This document shows, piece after piece, positions 26,553 through 34,541 of a stretch of 54,113 bases of DNA (positions are counted from its first letter, which is position 1; the number at the start of each line of letters is the position of its first letter). The notes under the pieces were generated by a model, which was not told where the DNA came from, did no database searches, and saw only the letters and a program-made list of their open reading frames with translations. Position numbers and translations under genes: made by a program. Origin of the DNA: Candidatus Accumulibacter phosphatis (GTDB lineage: Bacteria > Pseudomonadota > Gammaproteobacteria > Burkholderiales > Rhodocyclaceae); the NCBI RefSeq assembly GCF_012939955.1, contig NZ_SPMY01000055.1:1-54113 (forward strand). The letters run 5' to 3'.

Positions 26553-26793
26553 TCAGCGCGGGAACAGCCGTTCACCATTAGCGAAACTCAAAAAGCGTTG
26601 TGCACCGCCGGCGTCGTTCCAGGTAATGTGGATGGTCAGGTGCGGAAAACGGGTAGTCAGGTCCTGCAAGGGCCCCGCCATCGCCGGAGATCGCAAAAGG
26701 CCCGCCAGCCGCACCACGCCCGTGCAAGTGGAATCTCAGCGCGCCCGGCTTGGGCGAACGCACCGTTTCAACATGGGCTCGGCTCTCAGCCAC
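26553..26793 (-). CDS. Small protein of unknown function, frameshifted as sequenced (79 residues if repaired)
   Basis: The frame starts at a GTG (26791-26793) that lies just inside the end of the previous gene and reads MAESRAHVETVRSPKPGALR. It then loses coding character, while a second frame opens with a coding-like stretch RLAGLLRSPAMAGPLQDLTT and ends at FLSFANGERLFPR (stop 26553-26555). Removing one G from the GGG at 26719-26721 joins the two as FHLHGVVRLAG, giving 79 residues. No family is recognised. Its position between two DUF4157 genes suggests an eCIS accessory role. Confidence 0.5.
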
Positions 26794-27220
26794 TGAACAC
26801 GGGGCCAGCCAGGGCCATCAGCGTCGCGCGCACGCGTGCGAAGGCCGGCGGCGCAGCGCTGCGTTCGATGCTCACGGAATGATGCCGCTCGCCGAGTGTA
26901 GCGTCGATTTGATCACGGAAACCGTCGCGCCCCGGGGTCAAGATCTCGCCCGGTAACGCGAAGAAATCGCCCTCAAGCAGCGCGTCGACCAGCTGCCGCT
27001 GCTGCCGGAGGTCCAGGCGCCGCAGCGCTTTTTCGGGCCAGGGTGCGCTCCAGTGCTGGCCACGCGTGCAGTCACGCGTCTCGACGTAGGCGAACAGCTC
27101 ACCGGCGGGCGTCACCCGGATGCGCAGGTTGCCGCGACAACTGATCGCCTGAATGCGGCGGAACTCGATTTCCGGCTGCGCAGCTGTTGAAGGCTGCCCG
27201 GTGCTCAGCTGATGCTCCAC
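26786..27220 (-). CDS. Hypothetical protein between DUF4157 genes (144 residues)
   Basis: Unrecognised. The protein reads EIEFRRIQAISCRGNLRIRV, then TPAGELFAYVETRDCTRGQH, then LDLRQQRQLVDALLEGDFFA and GFRDQIDATLGERHHSVSIE. The pattern of two short beta hairpins, a helix ending in DFF, and a last helix resembles small lipoprotein-type domains such as DUF6438, but no signal peptide is present and this likeness is only a guess. The GTG start at 27218-27220 lies inside the end of the DUF4157-metzincin gene, so it is likely translated by coupling. It overlaps the next small gene at its stop (GTGGCTGA). Confidence 0.55.
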   Translation of the reverse strand: MEHQLSTGQPSTAAQPEIEFRRIQAISCRGNLRIRVTPAGELFAYVETRDCTRGQHWSAPWPEKALRRLDLRQQRQLVDALLEGDFFALPGEILTPGRDGFRDQIDATLGERHHSVSIERSAAPPAFARVRATLMALAGPVFSG

Positions 27221-29136
27221 TCGGATTGAGCGATGTCGGGGGCGGTCATGCGGCCGAGCGCCTCCCACAGGGTCACGTAATGACGCGGCAGCACGTCGAT
27301 GCCGTTCGACATCTGGCTCGCGGTATCGACGCCCCACACCGCCGGCCCAGGCACCCCGGCTGCAGTGACCAGCCCGGAATAGAGCGTCTGCTGGGCGCCA
27401 AGAACGCCGGTAGTGTTGTTCTGATACTCGTCAGGCAGGCCCAGCATGTGACCGAACTCGTGCTCGCCGACCGAATAGCGGTTGGCGGCATACGTCGTTT
27501 CGAAGGCATGATCCACCGCTAGGTCGGCCCGGCGGTTGGCGGCGTCGCCGGCAACCCCCACCGACCCGTGGCCAAGGACGCCAATCGGTTGCGTCACACC
27601 AAGGCCGGCAAGGAAGCTGCGCACCGCCACCGCACGCCTCTCGGAGAGGTCGACGTTATGCGTGGCGTCACCGTCGAGACTGGCGAAGCCGTCGACCTTG
27701 AGCGGGATCAACGGATCGGACGGATTCTTCTGCCTGGCCGCATCGGCGAAGGCGACAAGGGCCGGCCGCATCACCGGGCTGATGACATCCGAATCGTTGC
27801 CGAACAACACCGGTGAAGCCGCCGCCGCAGCGAGTGCGCTCTCCAGGCGCTGGCGCTCGGTGGTAGCCACGCTGCCGCTGTTGAAGTCGGGCTCCTCGCG
27901 TACGTCGGACTGGTAGAGGTCGGCGCTTGCCGGGCGCTCGGGATGCGCCACGTCGGGGTCGTTGGTGGCCGACTTGTAGTCGATCCCCGGCCCGGGGCTC
28001 TTGTGCACCGTCGTCACGTAGTGCGCTGCAGCGTCGTCGCTGACCTCGACCGGCGTCACCAGCGGGATCGCCCTGAAGTCCCAGCAGGGCTTGCTCGAGG
28101 TCAGCGTATGCTGGGCGCTCCAGCGCGCCGCGACGCGACCGATATAGGCGCTCTTGAAGTCCGTCTTTTCCGTATCGCTCCAGAAGAAGCGGCTGAGGTC
28201 TTCGCCGGCCATGGTGCGGCTGATCCGTTCAAGCATTCCCGGCGCGTTGTCGGCCGAAACGAAATTGAACTTCATCTTTACCGTCACCGGCATAAGGCCG
28301 ACCAGAGGAAAGTAGTCGGCGTCGAACATGCCGAAGGTGGTCGAGGGAATATAGCGTTCGAGGTGCATATGGCGCAGCGCGAAGGCGTCACGGCGGACGC
28401 CCTCTTCCGGCGTCAGGCAGCTGCCGAAAAGGCTGTCGAAGAGTGGCGTCGGCACCGTCGGAACACCTGCCGGCAGGGGCACACCGGCATCGGTCGGTGC
28501 GGCTGCCGCGGCAGCCGCAGCCGCCGCCGCGTCCGGCGTTGTACCGGCATCGGCGGTGACCCCGGCGTCAGGCACGCGGGAAACGGTGTTGCCCGTGCCG
28601 CCGCTGACCACATGGGCGAGTTCGTGCGCGATCAGCCGGCGCCCCGAATCGGACTCGGGTTCGTAGCGGCCGGGCGCAAACACGATGTCGTTGCCGAGGG
28701 TGAAGGCGCGCGCAGCCAGTGAGCGCGCCATGCTCCCTTCGCGCGATCCGCTGTGCACCCGCACCGCGCCGAGATCACGCCCGAACCGCGGCTCGAAGAA
28801 GTCGCGCGCGGACCTGTCGAGCGGGCGACCCGCGCCCAGCCCGGGCAGCGACGCCGACAGCGGCCCGGCCCCCTCGGCCGAACGCTGGATAGCGGAAGCG
28901 CAACGGGCGCAGGGTGCCTCCGGCGTACAGCCGTGGCATCCGTCGGGCCCCATCACCGCGGCGGCGATGCGCTCTGCCTGCCGCTCGCCGGCATCTTCCG
29001 GGCGGGAGACGCTCATTCCGCGCGCCGCAAGGAATCGCGGAGTGCCGGCAGCGCGTGTTGCAGTCGTGGGCCCGGATTTGGTATGCTCAGCTGAAGAAGC
29101 TGCCATGCTGCCTCGTGCCTGAGTCGTGAATGTCAT
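27205..29136 (-). CDS. DUF4157 protein with OmpA-like and metzincin-like modules
   Basis: A 643-residue protein. The N-terminus has a Cys cluster (CHGCTPEAPCARC, residues 67-79). The DUF4157 domain follows with DLGAVRVHSGSREGSMARSL and LIAHELAHVVSGG (His171, Glu172, His175), then an alanine-rich linker (about 195-215) and an unrecognised region. The C-terminal part is OmpA-like (VDGFASLDGDATHNVDLSER; RRADLAVDHAF) and runs into a second zinc motif, HEFGHMLGLPDEY, with His559, Glu560, His563, Gly566 and Asp569, the HExxHxxGxxD pattern of metzincins. SQMSNG (about residue 609) could be its Met-turn. GGAGGAC precedes the ATG at 29136. The two HExxH sites make it a strong candidate effector. Confidence 0.85.
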   Translation of the reverse strand: MTFTTQARGSMAASSAEHTKSGPTTATRAAGTPRFLAARGMSVSRPEDAGERQAERIAAAVMGPDGCHGCTPEAPCARCASAIQRSAEGAGPLSASLPGLGAGRPLDRSARDFFEPRFGRDLGAVRVHSGSREGSMARSLAARAFTLGNDIVFAPGRYEPESDSGRRLIAHELAHVVSGGTGNTVSRVPDAGVTADAGTTPDAAAAAAAAAAAPTDAGVPLPAGVPTVPTPLFDSLFGSCLTPEEGVRRDAFALRHMHLERYIPSTTFGMFDADYFPLVGLMPVTVKMKFNFVSADNAPGMLERISRTMAGEDLSRFFWSDTEKTDFKSAYIGRVAARWSAQHTLTSSKPCWDFRAIPLVTPVEVSDDAAAHYVTTVHKSPGPGIDYKSATNDPDVAHPERPASADLYQSDVREEPDFNSGSVATTERQRLESALAAAAASPVLFGNDSDVISPVMRPALVAFADAARQKNPSDPLIPLKVDGFASLDGDATHNVDLSERRAVAVRSFLAGLGVTQPIGVLGHGSVGVAGDAANRRADLAVDHAFETTYAANRYSVGEHEFGHMLGLPDEYQNNTTGVLGAQQTLYSGLVTAAGVPGPAVWGVDTASQMSNGIDVLPRHYVTLWEALGRMTAPDIAQSEWSIS

Positions 29137-29397
29137 CGTCTGTCCTCCGGGTTTCGCCTGCAGTAAGCTCCTGCAAGCCGACGAGCGCATCGATCTGCCC
29201 GCCGTACTCCAGCATAGCGCATGGTCGAAGGGTCGCGGTGCACCGACTCGCGGTCCAAGCCCAGCCATGTACCCGCCGTTCCGGCGGTCTCGACCGGCAG
29301 TGCCTGGCGTCGGACCGTTGTCTGCGAACGCTGGCCGCCAGCGACCAACAGGGGCCACGGCAGGCGATTTCGGCCGCATGCATCGATCCAGGTCAAT
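29137..29397. other. Longest gap inside the eCIS train
   Basis: 261 bases between two DUF4157 genes. Frames are open on the minus strand in all phases but none has a good start, coding pattern or recognisable motif. The gap could hold an internal promoter; no convincing -35/-10 pair was found. Confidence 0.35.
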
Positions 29398-32300
29398 TCA
29401 ATCGGCGGCGCCATCCACACAGCCGAACTCCCCCATCCCTTCACGCACGGCATGTTCGATATCGTCACCCCAGATGGAATCGACAAGGAGATAGCCGCCG
29501 AAACCAACGATAAAGCCAACCGCGTTACCGAGGAGTGGCACCTCCGAGCCAAGCACTGCGCCCGTAATCCCGGCTGCCAAGGCTCCGCCGCCCCCGGCGA
29601 CCGCTGTGCGGGCACCAGTGGCGTAGTAATCAATGTCGCTATAGTCGGCATCCAGGAAGGTTTCCTGGAAGGCCATCGACCCCAGCGAGATCACCGGCGC
29701 GGCAACGGCACCGACACCGGTCGACACAAAAAGGCGTCCCCCCAGGACACCGCTGCTGGCGAGCAACCCCGGCGTTTCACCGGCAACCAGGCCACGGCTG
29801 GCCCACTGCGACAAACCCAGCGCGGCACGACTTTCCACAAGTGCACCGCCGTAGCCGACCGGAATCGACGCCCCCACATTGAACATGCTGGTCGCCACCA
29901 TGCCACCATTCAAGTCGCCTTCGCCAGCATGCCACAACAGGCGACCCGACTCGGTAAGCGCCGCCAGCGCGCCACTCACCCGAGCGGCACGCGCAGCGCT
30001 TCCACCCGACACCGTCGACAGGGCATCTTCAGTCGCCATCCCGTTGGCAACCAGGCGGTGATACTCGACGACCTCAGGTGGAAAGAGGACATTGCGCTGC
30101 AGGCGAGAAACGGCCAGCGTGTTCAGACGCTGCAGGGCCATCACCGAAGCCAGGGTCGCGCGCATCGGCGCCACACGCGCACCGGCACGCTGCGCGACCT
30201 CGCCGAACACCGCCTGGATTCGCACCGTGGCATCGACATCGCCGGAAAGGATCAGCGCTTCGATCTGCGCCCAGTTCGAGATCGCCGCAGCACCCTCGCC
30301 CACAGGCGCGCCATGTACCAAGGCATCGACCACCGGCGCCAGACGGCCCGCCGACGCCCGCTCGCGCCACGCGGAGGCGAGCCCGGCGTCGACGCTGCCG
30401 GCCACCGCGCCGCGCAGGTCCCCTGACAGGGCACGGGCACGCAAGCGCGCGGTGAGCTGGGCGCGAATGGTTCGATAGGCCCGGCTGGAAGGTGACAGCG
30501 CGCGTACCTGATCCCATGACGAGTAGGTGCCGTCGCCGTGGCTTATCGGATCGGCACTCAACGAGGCCTCGATGATCGCGCGGCTGGCATCGGTCATCCG
30601 CGACGGCGACGCGCTGACCGCGCGCTCGATTCCAGCCGCAAAATCGGCGCGCGAGAGGTTTCCGCCGGCGACCATCGTCTCGACTGCGGCACGCACCGCC
30701 CCGGCATGCTCATCCGGTACCAGCAGCCGGGCGCTCGCCGCCGCATCCAGATCGGTGCCAAACTCGGGATAGACCGGGCCCAGCATGTCTGCCGCAGAAG
30801 TCAGCGTCGAGCCCTCGGCAGTCGGGCTCATCATGCGCATGAACTTGGTCAGATAGTGATCCGGATTGAGCGGGCCGCCCGTATCGACGCCGCTCATCGA
30901 GTGGGTGAGCGACTCGAGGTCGCCCGTGCGCAGATCGAGGGTATCGAAGGTCGGCGCATTGGCCTGCAGGCTGTTCAGGTCAACCACGGATGGATCAAGG
31001 ATGGTGGAAAGATCCGCACCCAGATGCAGCTCTTCGAACATCGTGCCGCGCCAATTGACGCCGGCACCCCGCATAGAGGCCGGATTCGCCGGATCTGTGC
31101 CCGGCGTCACTAACGGGCGAAGGAAGGCGTCGCGAATATAGAGATCGGTCGGGTTTGCGTAGAGGTCGGTCGGCAGAATCACTGCGGTCGACGCCCCCGA
31201 CAGCCGCCCGGGGACGCCGGGAAAACCCCTTGCACCCGGATCGGCAAAGCTGAAGTCTGGCCCCATGCCTGATTCCGGCCCTGCAGAGAACCCTGGCCAC
31301 AACGGTGCCGGCTCCGGAGTCGGTGGAGGGAGGCGAACGGTGAGCGCCTGCGAGAAGGGGTCGTGGCTGGCGTAGAACTCGTTCACGTCCACCTGCGGCA
31401 CGTTGTAGCGAGCCAAAAACCGGTCGAACTGGGCGGGCGTCAACACCTGCCCCTCGTGCTGGAAAGCCGGGCCCTCCTCACGCGCAACATCGGCCAGCAC
31501 CACCGCGAGCATTTCGGGCCCGATCGGCCGGATCTCGTAGAGCGTTGTCGGCACCGCCGTGATGCGCTCCTCGGCGAGCCAGGAGTGACCCATTCCGCCA
31601 CGCCGGCGACGTTCGCCGGCAAGGCGGCGCCGCAGGTGGTCGTGGTCGTAGGCAGGCTGTGAGTCCGGACGGCGATCACCAAGGTAGGCGACAACACGCT
31701 GCCAATGAGCAAGGAGTTCGGCGTTGCTCAGCGCACGCGCCGACACCGCGCAGGGATCGTAGGCGGCACCCGCTCCAGGCGGCATCAGCGAGGGACGGGC
31801 AGCGCTTGAACTGGTGGCCAGCGGCACCGCGACGCTTGCCGCATCGGCACTGGTCATTCCGGCAAACTCGTCCTCCGGGAGGCGCCTGAGCACGCCCCCA
31901 CTCCGCCCTCGCTGCTGTACCACGTGCGCCACCTCGTGGGCCATCAAGGCGAGGTCGTCAGTGCGCTCGCGGGCACCGAGCCAGATATCCCGACCACGGG
32001 TGAACGCGCGCGCACCGATGGCGCGAGCAGCGCGCGCCGGCGCTTTGCCCTGATGGACCCGGATTGCACCGAGATCGGTGCCGAGGGCTGCTTCGAGCTG
32101 ACCGCGCACCGCGCCGTGCAGGCCGGTGGCAGCACTGCCATTGCGTGCCGGCCGGGCATCGCCGTCGGTGCCGCGGCGGCCACCATCGCCATCGTCGGGC
32201 GGCTCTGCGCTCAGGTACTCGCGGCGTAGCGGCTGTTCATCGTTGCCGGGCTCCGCGCTCTCCTCGACGAGATCCTCTGCGCATTGCGGGCACGTCCGCC

Positions 32301-32556
32301 GCAGCGGCGCCCCAGGATCGTGGCCGAGAAAGCGCGGAACCGTGGACCCCGCCACCAGCGCGCGCGAAAAGGCCTCGGCCTCGTGCTCGAGCGGGTCGTC
32401 CGGCTCTCCGACCTCGAGGCGCGCCTGCACCCCATCACCGCCGAGGCAACGCGGCACACCCGGCGTCGGACGCGTCGGCCCGGCACAGTCGCAGGCCCGG
32501 CGACTGCCGGGCGGAGCCGCATCGGGCTGAGGCCGCCGGTCGAGGACGAGGCTCAT
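29398..32556 (-). CDS. Large DUF4157 protein with glycine-rich hydrophobic C-terminus
   Basis: A 1,052-residue protein. Near the N-terminus are Cys motifs (ACDCAG; TCPQCAEDL, Cys89 and Cys92) and the DUF4157 domain with DLGAIRVHQG and LMAHEVAHVVQQ (His207, Glu208, His211). A long middle region is unrecognised. The last 190 residues are rich in Gly and Ala and hydrophobic (TAVAGGGGALAAGITGAVLG; LLGNAVGFIVGFGGYLLVDS), resembling the glycine-zipper helices of pore-forming toxins. The end is acidic with one Cys (EHAVREGMGEFGCVDGAAD). The ATG at 32554-32556 overlaps the ATPase stop (ATGA). A toxin-type cargo is a reasonable inference from this layout. Confidence 0.82.
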   Translation of the reverse strand: MSLVLDRRPQPDAAPPGSRRACDCAGPTRPTPGVPRCLGGDGVQARLEVGEPDDPLEHEAEAFSRALVAGSTVPRFLGHDPGAPLRRTCPQCAEDLVEESAEPGNDEQPLRREYLSAEPPDDGDGGRRGTDGDARPARNGSAATGLHGAVRGQLEAALGTDLGAIRVHQGKAPARAARAIGARAFTRGRDIWLGARERTDDLALMAHEVAHVVQQRGRSGGVLRRLPEDEFAGMTSADAASVAVPLATSSSAARPSLMPPGAGAAYDPCAVSARALSNAELLAHWQRVVAYLGDRRPDSQPAYDHDHLRRRLAGERRRRGGMGHSWLAEERITAVPTTLYEIRPIGPEMLAVVLADVAREEGPAFQHEGQVLTPAQFDRFLARYNVPQVDVNEFYASHDPFSQALTVRLPPPTPEPAPLWPGFSAGPESGMGPDFSFADPGARGFPGVPGRLSGASTAVILPTDLYANPTDLYIRDAFLRPLVTPGTDPANPASMRGAGVNWRGTMFEELHLGADLSTILDPSVVDLNSLQANAPTFDTLDLRTGDLESLTHSMSGVDTGGPLNPDHYLTKFMRMMSPTAEGSTLTSAADMLGPVYPEFGTDLDAAASARLLVPDEHAGAVRAAVETMVAGGNLSRADFAAGIERAVSASPSRMTDASRAIIEASLSADPISHGDGTYSSWDQVRALSPSSRAYRTIRAQLTARLRARALSGDLRGAVAGSVDAGLASAWRERASAGRLAPVVDALVHGAPVGEGAAAISNWAQIEALILSGDVDATVRIQAVFGEVAQRAGARVAPMRATLASVMALQRLNTLAVSRLQRNVLFPPEVVEYHRLVANGMATEDALSTVSGGSAARAARVSGALAALTESGRLLWHAGEGDLNGGMVATSMFNVGASIPVGYGGALVESRAALGLSQWASRGLVAGETPGLLASSGVLGGRLFVSTGVGAVAAPVISLGSMAFQETFLDADYSDIDYYATGARTAVAGGGGALAAGITGAVLGSEVPLLGNAVGFIVGFGGYLLVDSIWGDDIEHAVREGMGEFGCVDGAAD

Positions 32557-34541
32557 CCACTGCCTCCAACGCCGGCCGGCATCTGCTTGCCGAGCTTGCG
32601 ATATTCGCTGGCCAGAGCGGCGCTCAACTCCGCCTCGCCGAGAGCAGCGCCCTGCGCACCGGCCAGTGCGGCGGCAGCGAGCACCACATTGCGGATGTGC
32701 CCGCCGGGGAGATCGCAATTGGCGGCCAGCCGATTGAGCGCCACGGCATCGAGGATATTCGACTCTCCAAGGTGGGCCAACCACAGTGCCCGCCGCTCGA
32801 CCGGCCCGGGAGCGAGGAATTCGATGATCGCGTCGAGCCGTCGGGTAAAGGCCGAGTCGAAGCGTGCCCGGCTATTACTGGTCAGCAAGGTTATGCCCTC
32901 GAAGCTCTCGATGCGCTGTAAGAGGTAGTTGGTCTGCTGGTTGGCGAAGCGGTCGTTGGAGTCCTTGACGTCGGTGCGCTTGCCAAACAAGGAATCGGCC
33001 TCGTCGAAGAGCAACACCACTTCGGCGTGCTCGGCGCGGGCAAACAGCTCGGCGAGATTCTTCTCGGTCTCGCCGATGTACTTGCTGGTCACCGAGGCGA
33101 GATCGACCCGGTACAGTGGCAGCCCGAGACGGGTCGCCACCCAGCTCGCGGCAAGCGTCTTGCCGGTGCCAGACGGCCCGACCAGCAACGCCCGCACACC
33201 GGGCCGGTAGCGGGTACGCGCGGCAGCGCCGAGCCCGTTGGCAAGCGTATCGCGCAGGCGGCAGCGGGCGACCAGCGATTCAAGCACCTGCCGCAGGCCC
33301 GGCGCCAGCACCAACGCCTCATCGGCAATGTCGTCATCCAAGAGCTCGGCGAGCGCGCCGAGGTCGGCACCGACCCCGCGGCGAGCCACCTGGACGACAT
33401 GTTTCACAGCGGGCGTTTCACCAGCACGGGCCGCCGCCGAGCGAGCTGCCTGGCCCAGTTCGGCGATGCGCCCGGCTCCGTGGCGATGATGCGCAGCGAG
33501 CTGATCAACCGCGACCGCATCGCCCAGCGCCGCGCGCCACAGCCGGGCGCGCTCGTCGGCCGGCGGCACCGGCAGACGCCACTGGCTCACGGCGCCGGCA
33601 GCCTCGATGCTGCCCTCGAGTCCGGTGGCGACCAGCAGCGGTCCATCGTAGCCCGGAATTTCGGGTAAACGCCGTCGCTCGCCCGGCGTCAGCGCCACCT
33701 GCAACACTGGCAGACGGTCCTGCAGCCATAGCCACGGCCCCAGTCCGTGCGGCGCGTCGCCCTCGTAGAAAGCCGGGCGACGACCGCTGGCCGCGGCCAC
33801 AGCAAGCGCCGCCGCACGCGCCTCGCCGGGCACGGCACTGCGCAAAACCAGCACCCGGACACCGTCGTCGCGCAGGCCGGCAGCCTGGCTGTGCGCCGCC
33901 GCGATGGTCGAATCCGGCAGCATCGGCAGCCCGTCATCTTTGCTGCTGACGCCGTCAAAGCAGCCCTCGTAGCCGGCCAACGCCATGACCAGCGGCAACG
34001 GCGTGCGTACACAGCGTTCGCACAACGGGCGATCCTGCGACTCGAGCTGCAGCAAGCCTATCCGCCGTCCGCCACCTTCGGCCAGCAGGGCCAGCGCATG
34101 GTCTTCGCCGAGCCGCTCGCACAAGCTCGCCAGCAAGCCTAGCGTGGGCCGCGCGCTGCCGACGGGGTGCTGCAGCCAGATCAGCGTCCGCGCAGCCATC
34201 GGCGTCAGCTCGATGGCACAGCTCAGCGCGGTAGCAAGGGTTTCGGGGAGGCTCAGGGCTTCGCGGGCGGCGAGAGCGTAAAGCGCATTATCGCCCGCCG
34301 GTGGACCGGACAGCCAGGCCGACATCAGCGCCTGCACTACCGCCTCACGGCCTCGTGCAGCGGGTGCCAGAACACCACCACAGCTATCGATGGAACGGCC
34401 AAGCGCTTCCAGCCAAGCCGCTTCAGCACCCTGAGCAGCGTTGCAGTCAGTCGCCAGCAACGCCAAGGCCAGATCGGCCAAGCGCGGCAATTGCGTCGCC
34501 GCAGCCCCCGTCTCAAGTCCGGGATGTTCCGGTCGGTTCAT
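32553..34541 (-). CDS. AAA+ ATPase of the injection system (Afp15/Cis15-like)
   Basis: A 662-residue protein. The N-terminal half (to about residue 420) is variable and rich in Ala/Leu. The C-terminal AAA module has Walker A VGPSGTGKT (about residue 453), Walker B VVLLFDEADSLFGKR (about 510) and SNSRARFDSAFTRRLDAIIEF-like sensor/arginine-finger residues (split by position at about 557), with the lid ALAGAQGAALGEAELSAAL. An ATPase of this type is a standard part of eCIS loci and is thought to help assembly. The ATG at 34541 overlaps the stop of the previous gene (ATGA). Confidence 0.88.
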   Translation of the reverse strand: MNRPEHPGLETGAAATQLPRLADLALALLATDCNAAQGAEAAWLEALGRSIDSCGGVLAPAARGREAVVQALMSAWLSGPPAGDNALYALAAREALSLPETLATALSCAIELTPMAARTLIWLQHPVGSARPTLGLLASLCERLGEDHALALLAEGGGRRIGLLQLESQDRPLCERCVRTPLPLVMALAGYEGCFDGVSSKDDGLPMLPDSTIAAAHSQAAGLRDDGVRVLVLRSAVPGEARAAALAVAAASGRRPAFYEGDAPHGLGPWLWLQDRLPVLQVALTPGERRRLPEIPGYDGPLLVATGLEGSIEAAGAVSQWRLPVPPADERARLWRAALGDAVAVDQLAAHHRHGAGRIAELGQAARSAAARAGETPAVKHVVQVARRGVGADLGALAELLDDDIADEALVLAPGLRQVLESLVARCRLRDTLANGLGAAARTRYRPGVRALLVGPSGTGKTLAASWVATRLGLPLYRVDLASVTSKYIGETEKNLAELFARAEHAEVVLLFDEADSLFGKRTDVKDSNDRFANQQTNYLLQRIESFEGITLLTSNSRARFDSAFTRRLDAIIEFLAPGPVERRALWLAHLGESNILDAVALNRLAANCDLPGGHIRNVVLAAAALAGAQGAALGEAELSAALASEYRKLGKQMPAGVGGSG

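Noticed and set aside
28490-28550. GCC/GCG repeat tract as a microsatellite or CRISPR-like array
   Set aside because: It encodes an alanine linker in a DUF4157 protein; there are no spacers or regular repeat units. No CRISPR array was seen in the window.
29133-29651. 172-residue minus-strand frame spanning the gap between two DUF4157 genes
   Set aside because: It overlaps the 3' end of a well-supported gene in another frame and its product shows no motif or family-like composition.
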